From Flavobacterium aquicola (GTDB taxonomy: Bacteria > Bacteroidota > Bacteroidia > Flavobacteriales > Flavobacteriaceae): a stretch of DNA of 64,000 nucleotides. This document shows positions 8,371-18,226 of the stretch, piece by piece. The notes under the pieces were generated by a model, which saw nothing but the letters and a program-made list of their open reading frames with translations, searched no databases and had not been told where the DNA came from. Location: contig NZ_QUNI01000007.1 in the NCBI RefSeq assembly GCF_003385115.1, forward strand, positions 1 through 64,000. Direction: 5' to 3'. A program made the position numbers and the translations under genes. Numbering within the stretch: the stretch's first letter is position 1; the number at the start of each line of letters is the position of its first letter.

Positions 8371-10638
8371 ATGAAAAAGAAAATTCTATTTATTTGCGCT
8401 TTATCCTTTTACAGCGTATCATGGTCTCAATCTTCAAATGCAAAGTCAGCTGAAATTAATGCTAAAGTTTCGGAATTAATTTCAAAGATGACATTGGAAG
8501 AAAAAGTGGGACAAATGACTCAAATCACCGTTACCATATTTGAAAAGCAAGGTGCAAAAGGTGTATTCGATATCGAAAAATTAAAAAATGGAATCCAAAC
8601 CCATCATATTGGTTCCATATTGAATGTGCCAAATCCAGGCGCTCCAACTCTGCAAAAATGGCAGGAAACGATGAATGTTATATCAGGCGAAGCAATTAAA
8701 ACAAGGCTCAAAATCCCTGTTTTATATGGTATAGATGCTATTCATGGAGCAAGTTATACTACCGGGGCAACATTGTTTCCTCAGCAAATTGGTTTAGCAG
8801 CTACATTTAATACTGAGTTGGTAAAGCGCAGTGCGCAAATTTCGGCTTATGAAACTAGAGCTTCTTCCATCCCTTGGGTGTTTTCGCCCGACTTGGATTT
8901 TCCTAGAAATCCTGCTTGGTCTAGAATGTGGGAATCCTTTGGCGAAGATGCTTATTTATCATCCCAAATGGCAGTTGCTTTAGTTGATGGTTTTGAAGGT
9001 GATAACAATGTTGGTTCAAAATATAGCGTAGCTTCCTGCATGAAACACTACATTGGCTATGGCAGTACAACAACAGGAAAAGATAGGACTCCCAGCATCA
9101 TTCCAGAGCGCCTCTTGAGACAATATGATTTAACCATTTATCAGGCAGCAATTAAGGCGGGAGCAAAAAGCGTTATGGTAAGTTCTGGAGAAATTAATGG
9201 AACTCCGGTACATGCGAGCAAACATTTACTGACCGACATTCTTAAAAATGAGCTTGGTTTTTCAGGTGTGATTGTAACAGATTGGAAGGATATTATTTAT
9301 TTGCACACACGTCACAAAGTGGCAGAGACTCAGAGAGAGGCTGTCCGTATGGCTGTTATGGCCGGAATTGATATGAGCATGGTTCCAGAGGATTATTCAT
9401 TTTATACTCTTTTACTGGATTTAGTCCAAAAAGGAGAAGTGCCAATGTCTCGTATAGATGATGCTGTTTCTCGTATTTTGAAAATGAAATTTGAATTGAA
9501 TTTGTTTCAAAATACGGTAGCTAATTTAAAAGATTATCCCAAATTTGGTTCGGCAGAACATATTGAGGAAGCATATAAAACAGCTGCAGAATCCATTACA
9601 TTGCTAAAAAATGACAAGTCAGTTTTGCCTTTGGATAAAAATGAAAAAATTTTAGTTACAGGAGCAACTGCCAACAGCATGAAATACTTGAACGGAGGCT
9701 GGTCTTATACTTGGCAAGGCGAAAATTCAGATACGTATGCAGCAGATAAATTTACCATTTTAGAAGCTTTTCAAAACAAATTAGGTGAAGAAAATGTATT
9801 GTATACAAAAGGTGCCGACCTGGAAATTGAAGATGATGGCGAAATTCAGAAAGCAGTTGATTTAGCTAAAAATGCTTCAAAAATTGTATTATGTCTGGGC
9901 GAAAAAAACTATACTGAAACGCCTGGAGATATCAGTGATTTGTACATGAGTAAATCTCAAATAAAGCTGGCATTAGCTTTGGCGAAATTGAACAAACCAA
10001 TTGTTCTGGTTTTAAATGAAGGAAGGCCAAGACTGATTAGCGATTTTGCTGATCATATGAGTGCAGTTCTACAATGTTATTTACCAGGAAATGAAGGAGC
10101 AAGAGCTTTGGTTGATATTCTTTATGGCGATGTAAATCCAAGTGGAAGATTGCCTTACAATTATCCAAAATATCCAAATTCATTAGAAAAATATAATAGA
10201 AAATATACTGAAAGTATTTCTGAAGGAGAACAAAATGATGATGCTAAATATGAAAAGAGCTATTCACCACAATTTGAATTTGGTACTGGCTTGTCATACA
10301 CTACTTTTAAATATTCAAACTTAAAAATTGATAAAGCTGAAATTTCTAGTTCAGATGATGTAAATGTTTCGGTAACGGTAACAAACTCAGGAAGCAAAGC
10401 AGGAAAAGAAACTGTTTTGTTGTACTTATCAGATAATTTCGCGACTATTACACCTGAATTTAAATCATTGAAAAGGTTTCAAAAAATTAATTTAGCACCA
10501 AATGAATCAAAAACAGTAACCTTTACTTTGAATCAGAAAGATCTACAGTTTGTGAACAATGATTTAAAATGGGTTGCAGAAAAAGGAACTTTTACAATTC
10601 GAGTTGCTGATCTGAATCAAGACTTTTTGCTTAAATAA
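8371..10638 (+). CDS. GH3 beta-glucosidase/exo-glucanase
   Basis: This 755-residue GH3 enzyme is probably periplasmic and releases glucose from the non-reducing end of oligosaccharides made by the endo-acting enzymes nearby. A signal peptide covers about 1-19 (ending SWSQ). The N-terminal barrel starts with ISKMTLEEKVGQMTQ and has KHYIGYG and the nucleophile motif VTDWKD (Asp304). The second alpha/beta domain includes LPLDKNEKILVTG and CYLPGNEGARALVDILYGDVNPSGRLPY, and a fibronectin-III-like domain starts at about residue 635 (FEFGTGLSYTTF). It sits 46 bp after the GH30 gene, probably in the same transcript. A terminator follows at 10663-10697. Linkage preference cannot be read from sequence. 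Confidence 0.92.
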   Translation: MKKKILFICALSFYSVSWSQSSNAKSAEINAKVSELISKMTLEEKVGQMTQITVTIFEKQGAKGVFDIEKLKNGIQTHHIGSILNVPNPGAPTLQKWQETMNVISGEAIKTRLKIPVLYGIDAIHGASYTTGATLFPQQIGLAATFNTELVKRSAQISAYETRASSIPWVFSPDLDFPRNPAWSRMWESFGEDAYLSSQMAVALVDGFEGDNNVGSKYSVASCMKHYIGYGSTTTGKDRTPSIIPERLLRQYDLTIYQAAIKAGAKSVMVSSGEINGTPVHASKHLLTDILKNELGFSGVIVTDWKDIIYLHTRHKVAETQREAVRMAVMAGIDMSMVPEDYSFYTLLLDLVQKGEVPMSRIDDAVSRILKMKFELNLFQNTVANLKDYPKFGSAEHIEEAYKTAAESITLLKNDKSVLPLDKNEKILVTGATANSMKYLNGGWSYTWQGENSDTYAADKFTILEAFQNKLGEENVLYTKGADLEIEDDGEIQKAVDLAKNASKIVLCLGEKNYTETPGDISDLYMSKSQIKLALALAKLNKPIVLVLNEGRPRLISDFADHMSAVLQCYLPGNEGARALVDILYGDVNPSGRLPYNYPKYPNSLEKYNRKYTESISEGEQNDDAKYEKSYSPQFEFGTGLSYTTFKYSNLKIDKAEISSSDDVNVSVTVTNSGSKAGKETVLLYLSDNFATITPEFKSLKRFQKINLAPNESKTVTFTLNQKDLQFVNNDLKWVAEKGTFTIRVADLNQDFLLK

Positions 10639-10662
10639 GAATAACTAAAGCAGAGATTGTTA

Positions 10663-10697
10663 ATTATCGCTTAATTTAATGTTAAGCGATAATTTTT
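10663..10697 (+). terminator. Rho-independent terminator after GH3
   Basis: ATTATCGCTTAA at 10663-10674 pairs perfectly with TTAAGCGATAAT at 10682-10693 and is followed by a T run. Confidence 0.75.
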
Positions 10698-10849
10698 AAT
10701 AGAAAATATTACATTTTTACTGGAGTTTTAATGCTTTTTACTATGATAGATGGGATTTCGAATCACGCTTTATCTTTTTAATTTTAGGAGTTCATATGTA
10801 TAAATTATATAAATTTATTAGATGAAATAAAATCTTAATAATTGAGAAT

Positions 10850-11692
10850 ATGAACAAAAGAAATATTGCTTTGACAATTTGTTTTGGTTTGATGAATTTT
10901 TTTGTACAAGCCCAAACCTTAAAAATAATGACTTATAATATTCGATTAGATGTAGCTTCGGATGGGGAGAATGATTGGACGCATCGAAAAGATTTTTTTA
11001 ATGGACAGCTTCAGTTTTATGCTCCAGACATTTTTGGGGTTCAAGAAGCAAAGCCAAATCAGGTATTGGACATAGCCGATGCACTTCCGCAATATGGGTA
11101 TGTAGGAATAGGAAGGGATGGAATTGGAAAGGGCGAATCTTCTAATATTTTTTATGCTAAAGAAAAATTCAAAGTAATAGAATCTAGTACTTTCTGGTTA
11201 TCCGATACTCCCGACGTTATTTCAATGGGGTGGGATGCAGCCTGCAACAGAGTCTGTACTTATGCACTTTTAAAAAATGTCAAAAATAATAAGCTGATCT
11301 GGATTTTTAATACCCATTTGGATCACATAGGCGAACAAGCCAGGACTAAGGGACTAGAATTAATTCTATCAAGAATAGAAAAATTAAACAAGAACAAATA
11401 TCCTGTTATTTTAATGGGAGATTTCAATTCAGAACCCGAAACAGAACGTATAATTGCATTGAAAAGCAAAATGGATGATGCCCGAACGGTTTCGAAAGAA
11501 AAACCTTTTGGACCATATGGGACTTTTAATAATTTTAAATACAATGAAGGTGCAGGACCATTGATTGACTACATTTTTATATCCAAAGGAAAAGCGCTTA
11601 CAGTTAATAAATACGCTGTTTTATCGGATGCTAAAGATTTGAAATATCCATCAGATCATTTTCCAGTCTTTGTCGAAATTAATTATAAATAA
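10850..11692 (+). CDS. Secreted endonuclease/exonuclease/phosphatase-family hydrolase
   Basis: This 280-residue protein has a signal peptide (about 1-22, ending FVQAQ) and the complete EEP metal-dependent phosphoesterase fold. The motifs are MTYNIR (Asn30), FGVQEAK with the metal-binding Glu, NTHLDHIG (Asn154, His156, Asp158), GDFNSEP (Asp191, Asn193), IDYIF and SDHFPV (Asp269, His270). All catalytic positions are present. Family members include DNases, sphingomyelinases, inositol phosphatases and uncharacterised enzymes often encoded near SusCD pairs in Bacteroidota. A phosphodiester or phosphate substrate outside the cytoplasm is therefore likely, but the actual one is unknown. It has its own 211-bp upstream region after a terminator, so it may be transcribed separately from the GH3 gene. 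Confidence 0.85.
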   Translation: MNKRNIALTICFGLMNFFVQAQTLKIMTYNIRLDVASDGENDWTHRKDFFNGQLQFYAPDIFGVQEAKPNQVLDIADALPQYGYVGIGRDGIGKGESSNIFYAKEKFKVIESSTFWLSDTPDVISMGWDAACNRVCTYALLKNVKNNKLIWIFNTHLDHIGEQARTKGLELILSRIEKLNKNKYPVILMGDFNSEPETERIIALKSKMDDARTVSKEKPFGPYGTFNNFKYNEGAGPLIDYIFISKGKALTVNKYAVLSDAKDLKYPSDHFPVFVEINYK

Positions 11693-11716
11693 CAAGCAGT
11701 TTCTTGATTGAAACGA

Positions 11717-11836
11717 TAAAATATTATATGATTTTGACTTGCATGCCACTCCTGGAGGTCAAGGAAAGATGCTGCAATATCTGCTAAGATGATTTAAAAT
11801 CATCACTCTGGGAGAAGTAATGCAAATCAGCAAAGA
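11717..11836 (+). pseudogene. Short relic of a GH5 glucanase gene
   Basis: From about 11736 to 11836 the DNA matches, at roughly four out of five bases by eye, the segment at about 27849-27950 inside the intact GH5 gene at 27381-29108. Shared blocks include GACTTGCATGC, CTCCTGGAGG, AAAGATGCTGCAATAT and TGCAAATCAG. In the intact gene this encodes LDLHAAPGGQGKDAAISDYD. Single-base indels and an in-frame TAA break the frame here. Weaker similarity extends back to about 11717. Only this conserved core of a once complete gene is recognisable. It suggests the first half of the locus formerly carried its own GH5 gene. Confidence 0.75.
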
Positions 11837-11839
11837 ATT

Positions 11840-11873
11840 GAGGCTGTTTCACGAGTGAGACAGCCTCTTTTTT
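11840..11873 (+). terminator. Terminator between relic and regulator gene
   Basis: GAGGCTGTTTC at 11840-11850 pairs with GAGACAGCCTC (one G-T pair) at 11857-11867, followed by TTTTTT. It separates plus-strand transcription from the convergent regulator gene ending at 11876. Confidence 0.75.
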
Positions 11874-11875
11874 AT

Positions 11876-14761
11876 CTATTTTATACTCATGAAATACCCG
11901 ATTAAGTTTTCTTTTTGATTTAGTTCCAGTTTTTTTCTTAATCGATATCTGGCCAAATCGACTCCTCCTGTAGATATATTCATAAATTCTGCAATTTCTT
12001 TGGTTGACATATTCATTAATAAATAGGTTGCCAAATCCATTTCCCTTGGAGTAATGGAAGGATGTTTCTCCTTTAATTTTTTAAGAAATTCGAAGTGGAC
12101 ATTTTTCAGGTGCTTTTCGAGATCTTTCCAGCTTTTGTCTGTATTTACTTCTTTGACAATACTCCGGTTTAGTTTAGTAAATTGATTTTTTGTTGCTTCG
12201 TCAAATGAGCTTGTGTTTATGTCTTTTAGTTTATGAATGATACCGTTTAGTATTTTATTTTTCTTGACGACCTGCAATGTGTTATTTACTAGCTCTTTGT
12301 CTTTGGAGAGTAATCTTATCTGCAGTTTTTCGTTTTCCAGCTTTTCAATTTCTTTTTCAAGCTCGTATTGTTCCTGTTTAATTTTAGTTTCTTTTTCTAA
12401 ATATAATCTTCGCTGCTCTAAGGTTTCGACATATCTGTTTTTCCTTATTTTCATCTTTATATTAAATCTAATATAGTACACAAGGCAAGTAAGCAGCAGC
12501 AGATAAAATAAATAAGCTAATGAATGTCTGTACCAAGGTGGAAATACTCTAAATTCAGTAGAAGTTTCGTCTGATTGGATTTTAAAGCTATTTCGTGCTC
12601 TTACTTTCATTTTATAATTGCCCTCCTTCAAATTGGTATATTCTTTTATAGTACTGCTTGACCAAGCGCTCCAGTTTTCCTCAAAGCCTTCCAGCTGATA
12701 GGAGAATTCAATGTTTTCAAGATTTTCGTAAGAAGGTGAAGAGAATGTAAATTTTACCTGATTCGAGGCATACGGAAGTTCGTACACCTCCTTTTTGTTC
12801 TGTTTGTTTCCTAAAAGTATAGTATCGCCAGGAAAAGCAAAGCTTCTTATATTAGCAATAGGTTTTAAAATAGATTTATTTTCAATGGTAGCATCATAAT
12901 GCGCCAGTCCATCTGTTAAGCCTATAAAAGTGTTTTTTGAATCAATTGTGTTTATAGACATATAATTGGCAACTAACTTCCCTGTTAAATTCGAAAAGGG
13001 AGCAATGACATGCTTATATTTATTGTTTCCTGTTTTTATTAATGCCCCCATCGATTCCTTGAAGGTGTACCATATATTTCCATTGGCATCTTCTGTTAGT
13101 CTTGTAATTTTTGGAATTGACTTGAATATATGGGTAATCGGAATATCTTTTATGAACCTTCGTTGTTTTGTAGAATAAGTGTAAAAAATATTATTCGATT
13201 GAAAAAAGATCTTATTGTTTATGCGCTGAAGACTTCCTGTGCCTGGGTTTTCTTTAGAATATTGTGTAAATATCTTAACAGTTTTAGTTCTCTGCAGATT
13301 GTCTTCTAAATCAATTTGATAGAGGTATTGGTCTTTTTTCAGCCATAAATAGTCATTATCAATTTCAAAAGAATTAGAAGATTTATCAATACCCTCAATT
13401 TTATTCCTGAATTTTATTCCCGAGCTGGTTTTTTCAAAAACAGAAAAACCATTATAATTTGCACCTATGAAAAAATTAGGATGATCAGGTATTGGTTTAA
13501 AACCAAAATATCCTTTTGAATCCAGATTTTTAATAATCTTGCCATTCTCTAAGAGCAAAGCTCCTTTATTGCTCGCACATATTAATTCTCCATTTATTAT
13601 CTGAACATTCCATGCCTGAGTAGTAGTTCCTTCGACGAGTTTAAAAGAACCTTCTTTAAAATCCGTATTCCATGGATGACAAAAAACGCCTTGGTTGGTT
13701 GCGACATAGAGATTGTTTCTATGAACGACAGAAGAGTAAACTGTTCCTAAATTATAGCTAGACCCAAAATAGGTGAGAAATGAATTTTCGTTAATATAGG
13801 CAATTCCATTATCCAGCCCAAGCCATAAATTATTGCTGTTGTCAATAAATGAAGCAAGGACGGTATTGTTTTGAAGCCCTTTACTGCGGTCAATATGCTG
13901 TATGATATTTCCTTTTAGATCACAAACTATAATACCATCAAGAACTGAGTTAATGACTACATATTTATTTTTATAAAGGATGCACCCTAGAGAACCATTC
14001 TTCTTTATAAAGGTGTTGGCTTCGGTGTTCCAGGGAACAATTTGATTATTTGTTATTATAAAAAGCCCCCTGTCTAAAGTAGCGGTTAAGATCTTATTTT
14101 TTTCTAATTCAATCATCCCCCAGATTTCCGAATTATTCAGCGTATTTAATCCTTTAAGGAAATTGAGTTTACCATTTTTATATTCTAAAATACCAGATGA
14201 AATATCTTGAATATATAGCTTAGAGTTGAAAAAGAAAGAAAACTGAAACCTTTTTGGAGCATTTATAATTTTTATTCTATTGTTCTTATATATATAGAGA
14301 TGATCAAATGATTGAAAAATAACTTCATCTTTATAGAGATGTATCTTCCAGATGAAATCAATTATGCTCAGCGTTTTTTTATCCAAGAAGCTAGAAATTG
14401 AAAAGTATTCTAGTTTCCCTTTGGAATTGGCTTTGAAATAGCCAAACTCATTGTAACAGCCTACGTATATTTTTCCAGAGGGACCAACTTTTAAGCATTT
14501 AATGGCATCAGAATTCTTTGCTTTGTATTTGCTCCATGTGGCACCGTCAAACTGCAGCAGTCCGTCATTGTTTCCAAAATAGAGATTTCCATTTTTATCC
14601 TGATCAATATTCCAATTTTGGGTACCTCCTTTATAGTCAGTTCTACTATAATTCTTGATTTGTGGAAGCCCAATTTTTTTTACTTGTCCTAAAGATAATT
14701 GAGGTATGCCAAACAAAAAAAATAGCAAAATAAGGCTGGCTGATTTCGTGAATTGTTTCAT
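11876..14761 (-). CDS. Membrane Y_Y_Y/LuxR-type transcriptional regulator of the PUL
   Basis: This 961-residue one-component regulator should sense a sugar in the periplasm and act directly on DNA. It has a signal peptide (about 1-25) and a periplasmic beta-propeller of two-component-regulator-type repeats (about 30-640, with YFGNNDGLLQFDG, NNLWLGLDNGIAYIN and GNIWYTFKESMG). A Y_Y_Y domain lies at about 680-738 (FSYQLEGFEENWSAW, YKMKVRARN). A transmembrane helix at about 744-766 is followed by a charged coiled coil at 770-840 and a C-terminal LuxR-type helix-turn-helix at about 905-960 (ITPREMDLATYLLMNMSTKE, GVDLARYRLRKKL). No histidine-kinase or receiver domain is present, unlike classical hybrid two-component PUL sensors. 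It is divergent from the second SusC gene, 324 bp away, which it likely controls. Confidence 0.88.
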   Translation of the reverse strand: MKQFTKSASLILLFFLFGIPQLSLGQVKKIGLPQIKNYSRTDYKGGTQNWNIDQDKNGNLYFGNNDGLLQFDGATWSKYKAKNSDAIKCLKVGPSGKIYVGCYNEFGYFKANSKGKLEYFSISSFLDKKTLSIIDFIWKIHLYKDEVIFQSFDHLYIYKNNRIKIINAPKRFQFSFFFNSKLYIQDISSGILEYKNGKLNFLKGLNTLNNSEIWGMIELEKNKILTATLDRGLFIITNNQIVPWNTEANTFIKKNGSLGCILYKNKYVVINSVLDGIIVCDLKGNIIQHIDRSKGLQNNTVLASFIDNSNNLWLGLDNGIAYINENSFLTYFGSSYNLGTVYSSVVHRNNLYVATNQGVFCHPWNTDFKEGSFKLVEGTTTQAWNVQIINGELICASNKGALLLENGKIIKNLDSKGYFGFKPIPDHPNFFIGANYNGFSVFEKTSSGIKFRNKIEGIDKSSNSFEIDNDYLWLKKDQYLYQIDLEDNLQRTKTVKIFTQYSKENPGTGSLQRINNKIFFQSNNIFYTYSTKQRRFIKDIPITHIFKSIPKITRLTEDANGNIWYTFKESMGALIKTGNNKYKHVIAPFSNLTGKLVANYMSINTIDSKNTFIGLTDGLAHYDATIENKSILKPIANIRSFAFPGDTILLGNKQNKKEVYELPYASNQVKFTFSSPSYENLENIEFSYQLEGFEENWSAWSSSTIKEYTNLKEGNYKMKVRARNSFKIQSDETSTEFRVFPPWYRHSLAYLFYLLLLTCLVYYIRFNIKMKIRKNRYVETLEQRRLYLEKETKIKQEQYELEKEIEKLENEKLQIRLLSKDKELVNNTLQVVKKNKILNGIIHKLKDINTSSFDEATKNQFTKLNRSIVKEVNTDKSWKDLEKHLKNVHFEFLKKLKEKHPSITPREMDLATYLLMNMSTKEIAEFMNISTGGVDLARYRLRKKLELNQKENLIGYFMSIK

Positions 14762-15085
14762 TTATTTTTTTAATTAATGTAAGCTGTGAATTTGTTAAAA
14801 GGTGCTATTACTGTGTTTTAAAAAGTTCATTTTTTCGATTTTTTTGCTAAAGTATCTAAATAATGCCAATTGTAATGATTTTTTAAAATTAATATTTTTT
14901 TAAGTAATGTTTTTTAGATTTTAACTTGTTAAAAATCAATTATTTATTTTTTTTATGATAATATTTTGTAATACTACTATAACGTTATTGATGTGATTTT
15001 GTAGTGATGTTTAATTCTCAAATTAAAAATTTTAGACATAACATTGCATCAAATAACTAAATTTTTAACCAAAATAATCAGAAAA
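14762..15085. other. Divergent regulatory region, regulator / second SusC
   Basis: This 324-bp AT-rich region must hold the promoters of the regulator and of the SusC operon. A near-match to the -7 consensus (TGATTTTG, 14994-15001) lies 85 bp before the SusC start, and TTTG at 14965-14968 is 25 bp further up. I saw no clear palindromic operator. An in-frame ATG at 15044 would add 14 residues (HQITKFLTKIIRK) before the signal peptide and is not used in my call. Confidence 0.4.
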
Positions 15086-18000
15086 ATGAAATTATTAAAA
15101 GTATTTATTTTTTGTGTTTTGTCGGTCTTATTCTCGGCTTATGGGCATGCGCAGGAAACGCCCGTTAACGGAAAAGTGATTGATGAAACGGGGATGCCAA
15201 TACCAGGGGCAACCATAGTTTTAAAAGGAACAGCATCATCTGTCGCTACAGATTTTGATGGTAAGTTTCAAATTCATGCTCCTAAAAATGGAGTTTTGTT
15301 AACTAGTTTTGTAGGTTACAAAACTGTTGAGACAGTAATTAACGGTCAAACATCTCTGCAGGTAAAAATGTATGCTGTATCACAAGACTTAAATGAAGTT
15401 GTGGTAGTAGGGTATGGTACCCAAAAGAAGGTTTTGATAACTGGAGCAATATCAGGAGTTAAAGCGTCTCAACTAAAAGATTTGCCTATTACTAGGGTAG
15501 AACAAGCGCTGCAGGGTAGAGTTTCTGGAGTTACTATAGCAGCAAATGCGGGACAGCCAGGGTCTTCTTCTACAATTAGGGTAAGGGGTATTACTTCAAT
15601 AGGTAATAATGATCCTCTTTGGGTAGTTGATGGCGTTGTAGTTGATAATGGAGGAATTGGTTATTTAAACCAAGCTGATATCGAAACTATGGATGTTTTG
15701 AAAGATGCTGCTTCTCAAGCTATATACGGTGCCCGTGCCGCAGCGGGAGTAATTCTTATTACTACCAAAAAAGGAAAATCTGGTAAAATGAGTGTGTCTT
15801 ATAATGGGTATGCTGGTTTTTCTCAAGCAGCAAGAAAGCTAGACTTATTGGATGCTACTCAGTACACTACATTAATGAACGAGCGTTATGCTAATGGTTA
15901 TGTTCCAAAACCAAACGAATCGTATACACTTCCTTATCAATCCACTACAGGTTATGGTAAGGGAACTGATTGGCAAGATGCTATTTTTAATGACAGTGCA
16001 TTGCGAACTGGACATGAATTAAGTATAAGTGGCGGAAACGATGCATCGACTTTTTATGTATCTTTTGGATTATTAGACCAAGAAGGGATTGTAGCTACTC
16101 CAATTTCTGATTACAGTAGAAAGAATTTTCGTTTAAATTCTACACATAAAATTGTGAAAGGGCTGACTTTTGGTCAAACATTTGGTTATTCTAATGAGAA
16201 AAATATTGGATTAGGAAATACAAATAGTGAGTTTGGCGGACCTTTAAGTTCTGCAATTAATCTTGATCCTACTACACCGCTTGTTGTAACGGATCCTGTT
16301 GACGCTAATCTTCCACCATATAGTAATCAGGCTGGAATTATTAGGGATGCAAATGGAAATCCATACGGGATATCTGAGGTAGTTACTCAGGAAATGAGTA
16401 ATCCATTAGCATATATTCAAACTAGATTAGGGAATTATGGATGGTCTGATAACTTTGTTGGAAATGCCTATTTAGAGTTAGAAGTGATTAAAGGATTGAA
16501 AATAAAAAGTACTGCAGGTGCTAAATTAGCATATTGGGGTTCAGAAAGTTTTACTCCCGTATCCTACCTGAACTCTTCTACTATAACTCCCGTGAACAGT
16601 TTAGGCAGAGGAACCAATAAAGGTTTTGGATGGACAGTTGAAAATACCATTTCGTATAACAAAAAAATTGGCGACCATAATTTTACCGTTTTGGGTGGTC
16701 AGGGTACATACGTTGATAATATTTCTTCTGGGACTTATGTAACTTATAAAAATATTCCTGCCGATAATTTTGATGATGCTTCATTCAATTACGGTGCTGT
16801 AAAAGATGATATTACTGCATCAGCCTATAATGGTTTTGAGCACATTGTGACATCTTTGTTTGCTAGGGCTACTTATGATTATAAAGAAAAATATTTATTT
16901 ACAGGAAATATTCGCCGCGATGGTTCGTCTCGTTTTGGTGACAACAATAAATATGGTGTTTTTCCATCATTCTCTTTAGGCTGGGTTCCTACAAATGAAG
17001 ATTTCTGGCCAGAAAATAATGTTGTAACAAGTCTAAAAGTAAGAGGTGGTTATGGAATTGTAGGTAGTGATGCCATTGGTGATTTTAAATATCTACCTAC
17101 TATTAGTGGTGGACGAAATTATACTGTTGGTAATCAAGGTTCGGTTGTAATTGGAAACAGTCCAAATGCGCCAGCCAATCCTGATTTAAAATGGGAAGAA
17201 ACCAGTCAAGGTAACATTGGTTTTGATGCAACATTTTTTAATGATCTTAACCTGACAGTCGATTTTTATGACAAAAAAACTACTGGAATTCTGCAAGATG
17301 TCAAGCTTCCAGGTTATGTAGGAAGTACTGGAAATCCTTCTGCAAATATTGCTGACATGGAAAACAAGGGTATAGATATCGAATTAGGGTATAGAAAAAA
17401 AATAGGAGAAGTTAACTTTAGATTAGGAGGTAATATTTCATACGTAGAAAATAAAGTAACCTTTTTAGGAAATGATATCAAGTTCATAGATGGAAATGCT
17501 TCATTCCAAAGTATGGGTAATATTACTAGAACGCAGGTAGGACAGCCAATAAATTCATTTTACGGCTATAAAACCCAAGGGATTTTTCAGAATCAAGATG
17601 AGATTAATGCCTATACAAATGCTTCAGGAGGCTTAATACAGCCTAATGCTCAGCCAGGAGATTTTAGATGGCAGGATACAAATGGTGACGGAAAAATTAC
17701 AGATGATGATAAAACATTCATCGGAAGTTCAATTCCAAAATTTACGTATGGTATCACTTTAAACGTAGATTTCAAAAATTTTGATTTACTTGTATTTGCT
17801 CAAGGTGCTGTTGGAAATCAGATTTTCCAAGGTTTGAGAAGGTTAGATGTTGTAAATGCCAATTATCAAACCTCAGCTTTAGGACGCTGGACTGGAGAAG
17901 GAACTAGTAATTCTTATCCAAGATTATCAACAGCAGATACTAATAAAAACTTTACAAATGCATCTGATTTTTATTTAGAAGATGGTGATTATTTGAGATT

Positions 18001-18214
18001 CAAAACGATTCAATTAGGATACAGTTTACCAAGTGATGTAATTGGTAAAGTGGGATTGTCAAAAACTAGAATTTATGTAACAGGTGAAAATTTATTCACA
18101 TTTACTAAATACACAGGTTATGATCCGGAAATTGGAGGTGGTGTAATTGGTGTTGATAAAGGATATTATCCTCAGGCAAAATCACTTATGTTGGGAGTTA
18201 ATTTACAATTTTAA
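15086..18214 (+). CDS. SusC/RagA-family TonB-dependent outer membrane receptor (second copy)
   Basis: This is a 1042-residue receptor of the same type as the one at 1956. It has a signal peptide (about 1-22, ending YGHAQ), a carboxypeptidase-regulatory-like domain (GKVIDETGMPIPGATI), the TonB box NEVVVVGYGTQKK and a plug domain with DPLWVVDGVVVD and DVLKDAASQAIYGARAAAGV. The barrel contains DTNGDGKITDDDKTFIG. I chose the start at 15086 over the upstream in-frame ATG because it opens directly into a signal peptide (MKLLKVFIFCVLSVLF) and its context is nearly identical to that of the first SusC gene. The two receptors share architecture but differ through much of the barrel, so they probably take related but distinct oligosaccharides. 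It is the first gene of a long operon. Confidence 0.94.
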   Translation: MKLLKVFIFCVLSVLFSAYGHAQETPVNGKVIDETGMPIPGATIVLKGTASSVATDFDGKFQIHAPKNGVLLTSFVGYKTVETVINGQTSLQVKMYAVSQDLNEVVVVGYGTQKKVLITGAISGVKASQLKDLPITRVEQALQGRVSGVTIAANAGQPGSSSTIRVRGITSIGNNDPLWVVDGVVVDNGGIGYLNQADIETMDVLKDAASQAIYGARAAAGVILITTKKGKSGKMSVSYNGYAGFSQAARKLDLLDATQYTTLMNERYANGYVPKPNESYTLPYQSTTGYGKGTDWQDAIFNDSALRTGHELSISGGNDASTFYVSFGLLDQEGIVATPISDYSRKNFRLNSTHKIVKGLTFGQTFGYSNEKNIGLGNTNSEFGGPLSSAINLDPTTPLVVTDPVDANLPPYSNQAGIIRDANGNPYGISEVVTQEMSNPLAYIQTRLGNYGWSDNFVGNAYLELEVIKGLKIKSTAGAKLAYWGSESFTPVSYLNSSTITPVNSLGRGTNKGFGWTVENTISYNKKIGDHNFTVLGGQGTYVDNISSGTYVTYKNIPADNFDDASFNYGAVKDDITASAYNGFEHIVTSLFARATYDYKEKYLFTGNIRRDGSSRFGDNNKYGVFPSFSLGWVPTNEDFWPENNVVTSLKVRGGYGIVGSDAIGDFKYLPTISGGRNYTVGNQGSVVIGNSPNAPANPDLKWEETSQGNIGFDATFFNDLNLTVDFYDKKTTGILQDVKLPGYVGSTGNPSANIADMENKGIDIELGYRKKIGEVNFRLGGNISYVENKVTFLGNDIKFIDGNASFQSMGNITRTQVGQPINSFYGYKTQGIFQNQDEINAYTNASGGLIQPNAQPGDFRWQDTNGDGKITDDDKTFIGSSIPKFTYGITLNVDFKNFDLLVFAQGAVGNQIFQGLRRLDVVNANYQTSALGRWTGEGTSNSYPRLSTADTNKNFTNASDFYLEDGDYLRFKTIQLGYSLPSDVIGKVGLSKTRIYVTGENLFTFTKYTGYDPEIGGGVIGVDKGYYPQAKSLMLGVNLQF

Positions 18215-18226
18215 AAAAAAAAGATT

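Noticed and set aside
15044..15085. Upstream in-frame start of the second SusC gene
   Set aside because: It would put 14 charged and polar residues before a clear signal peptide; the ATG at 15086 has the same context as the first SusC gene.
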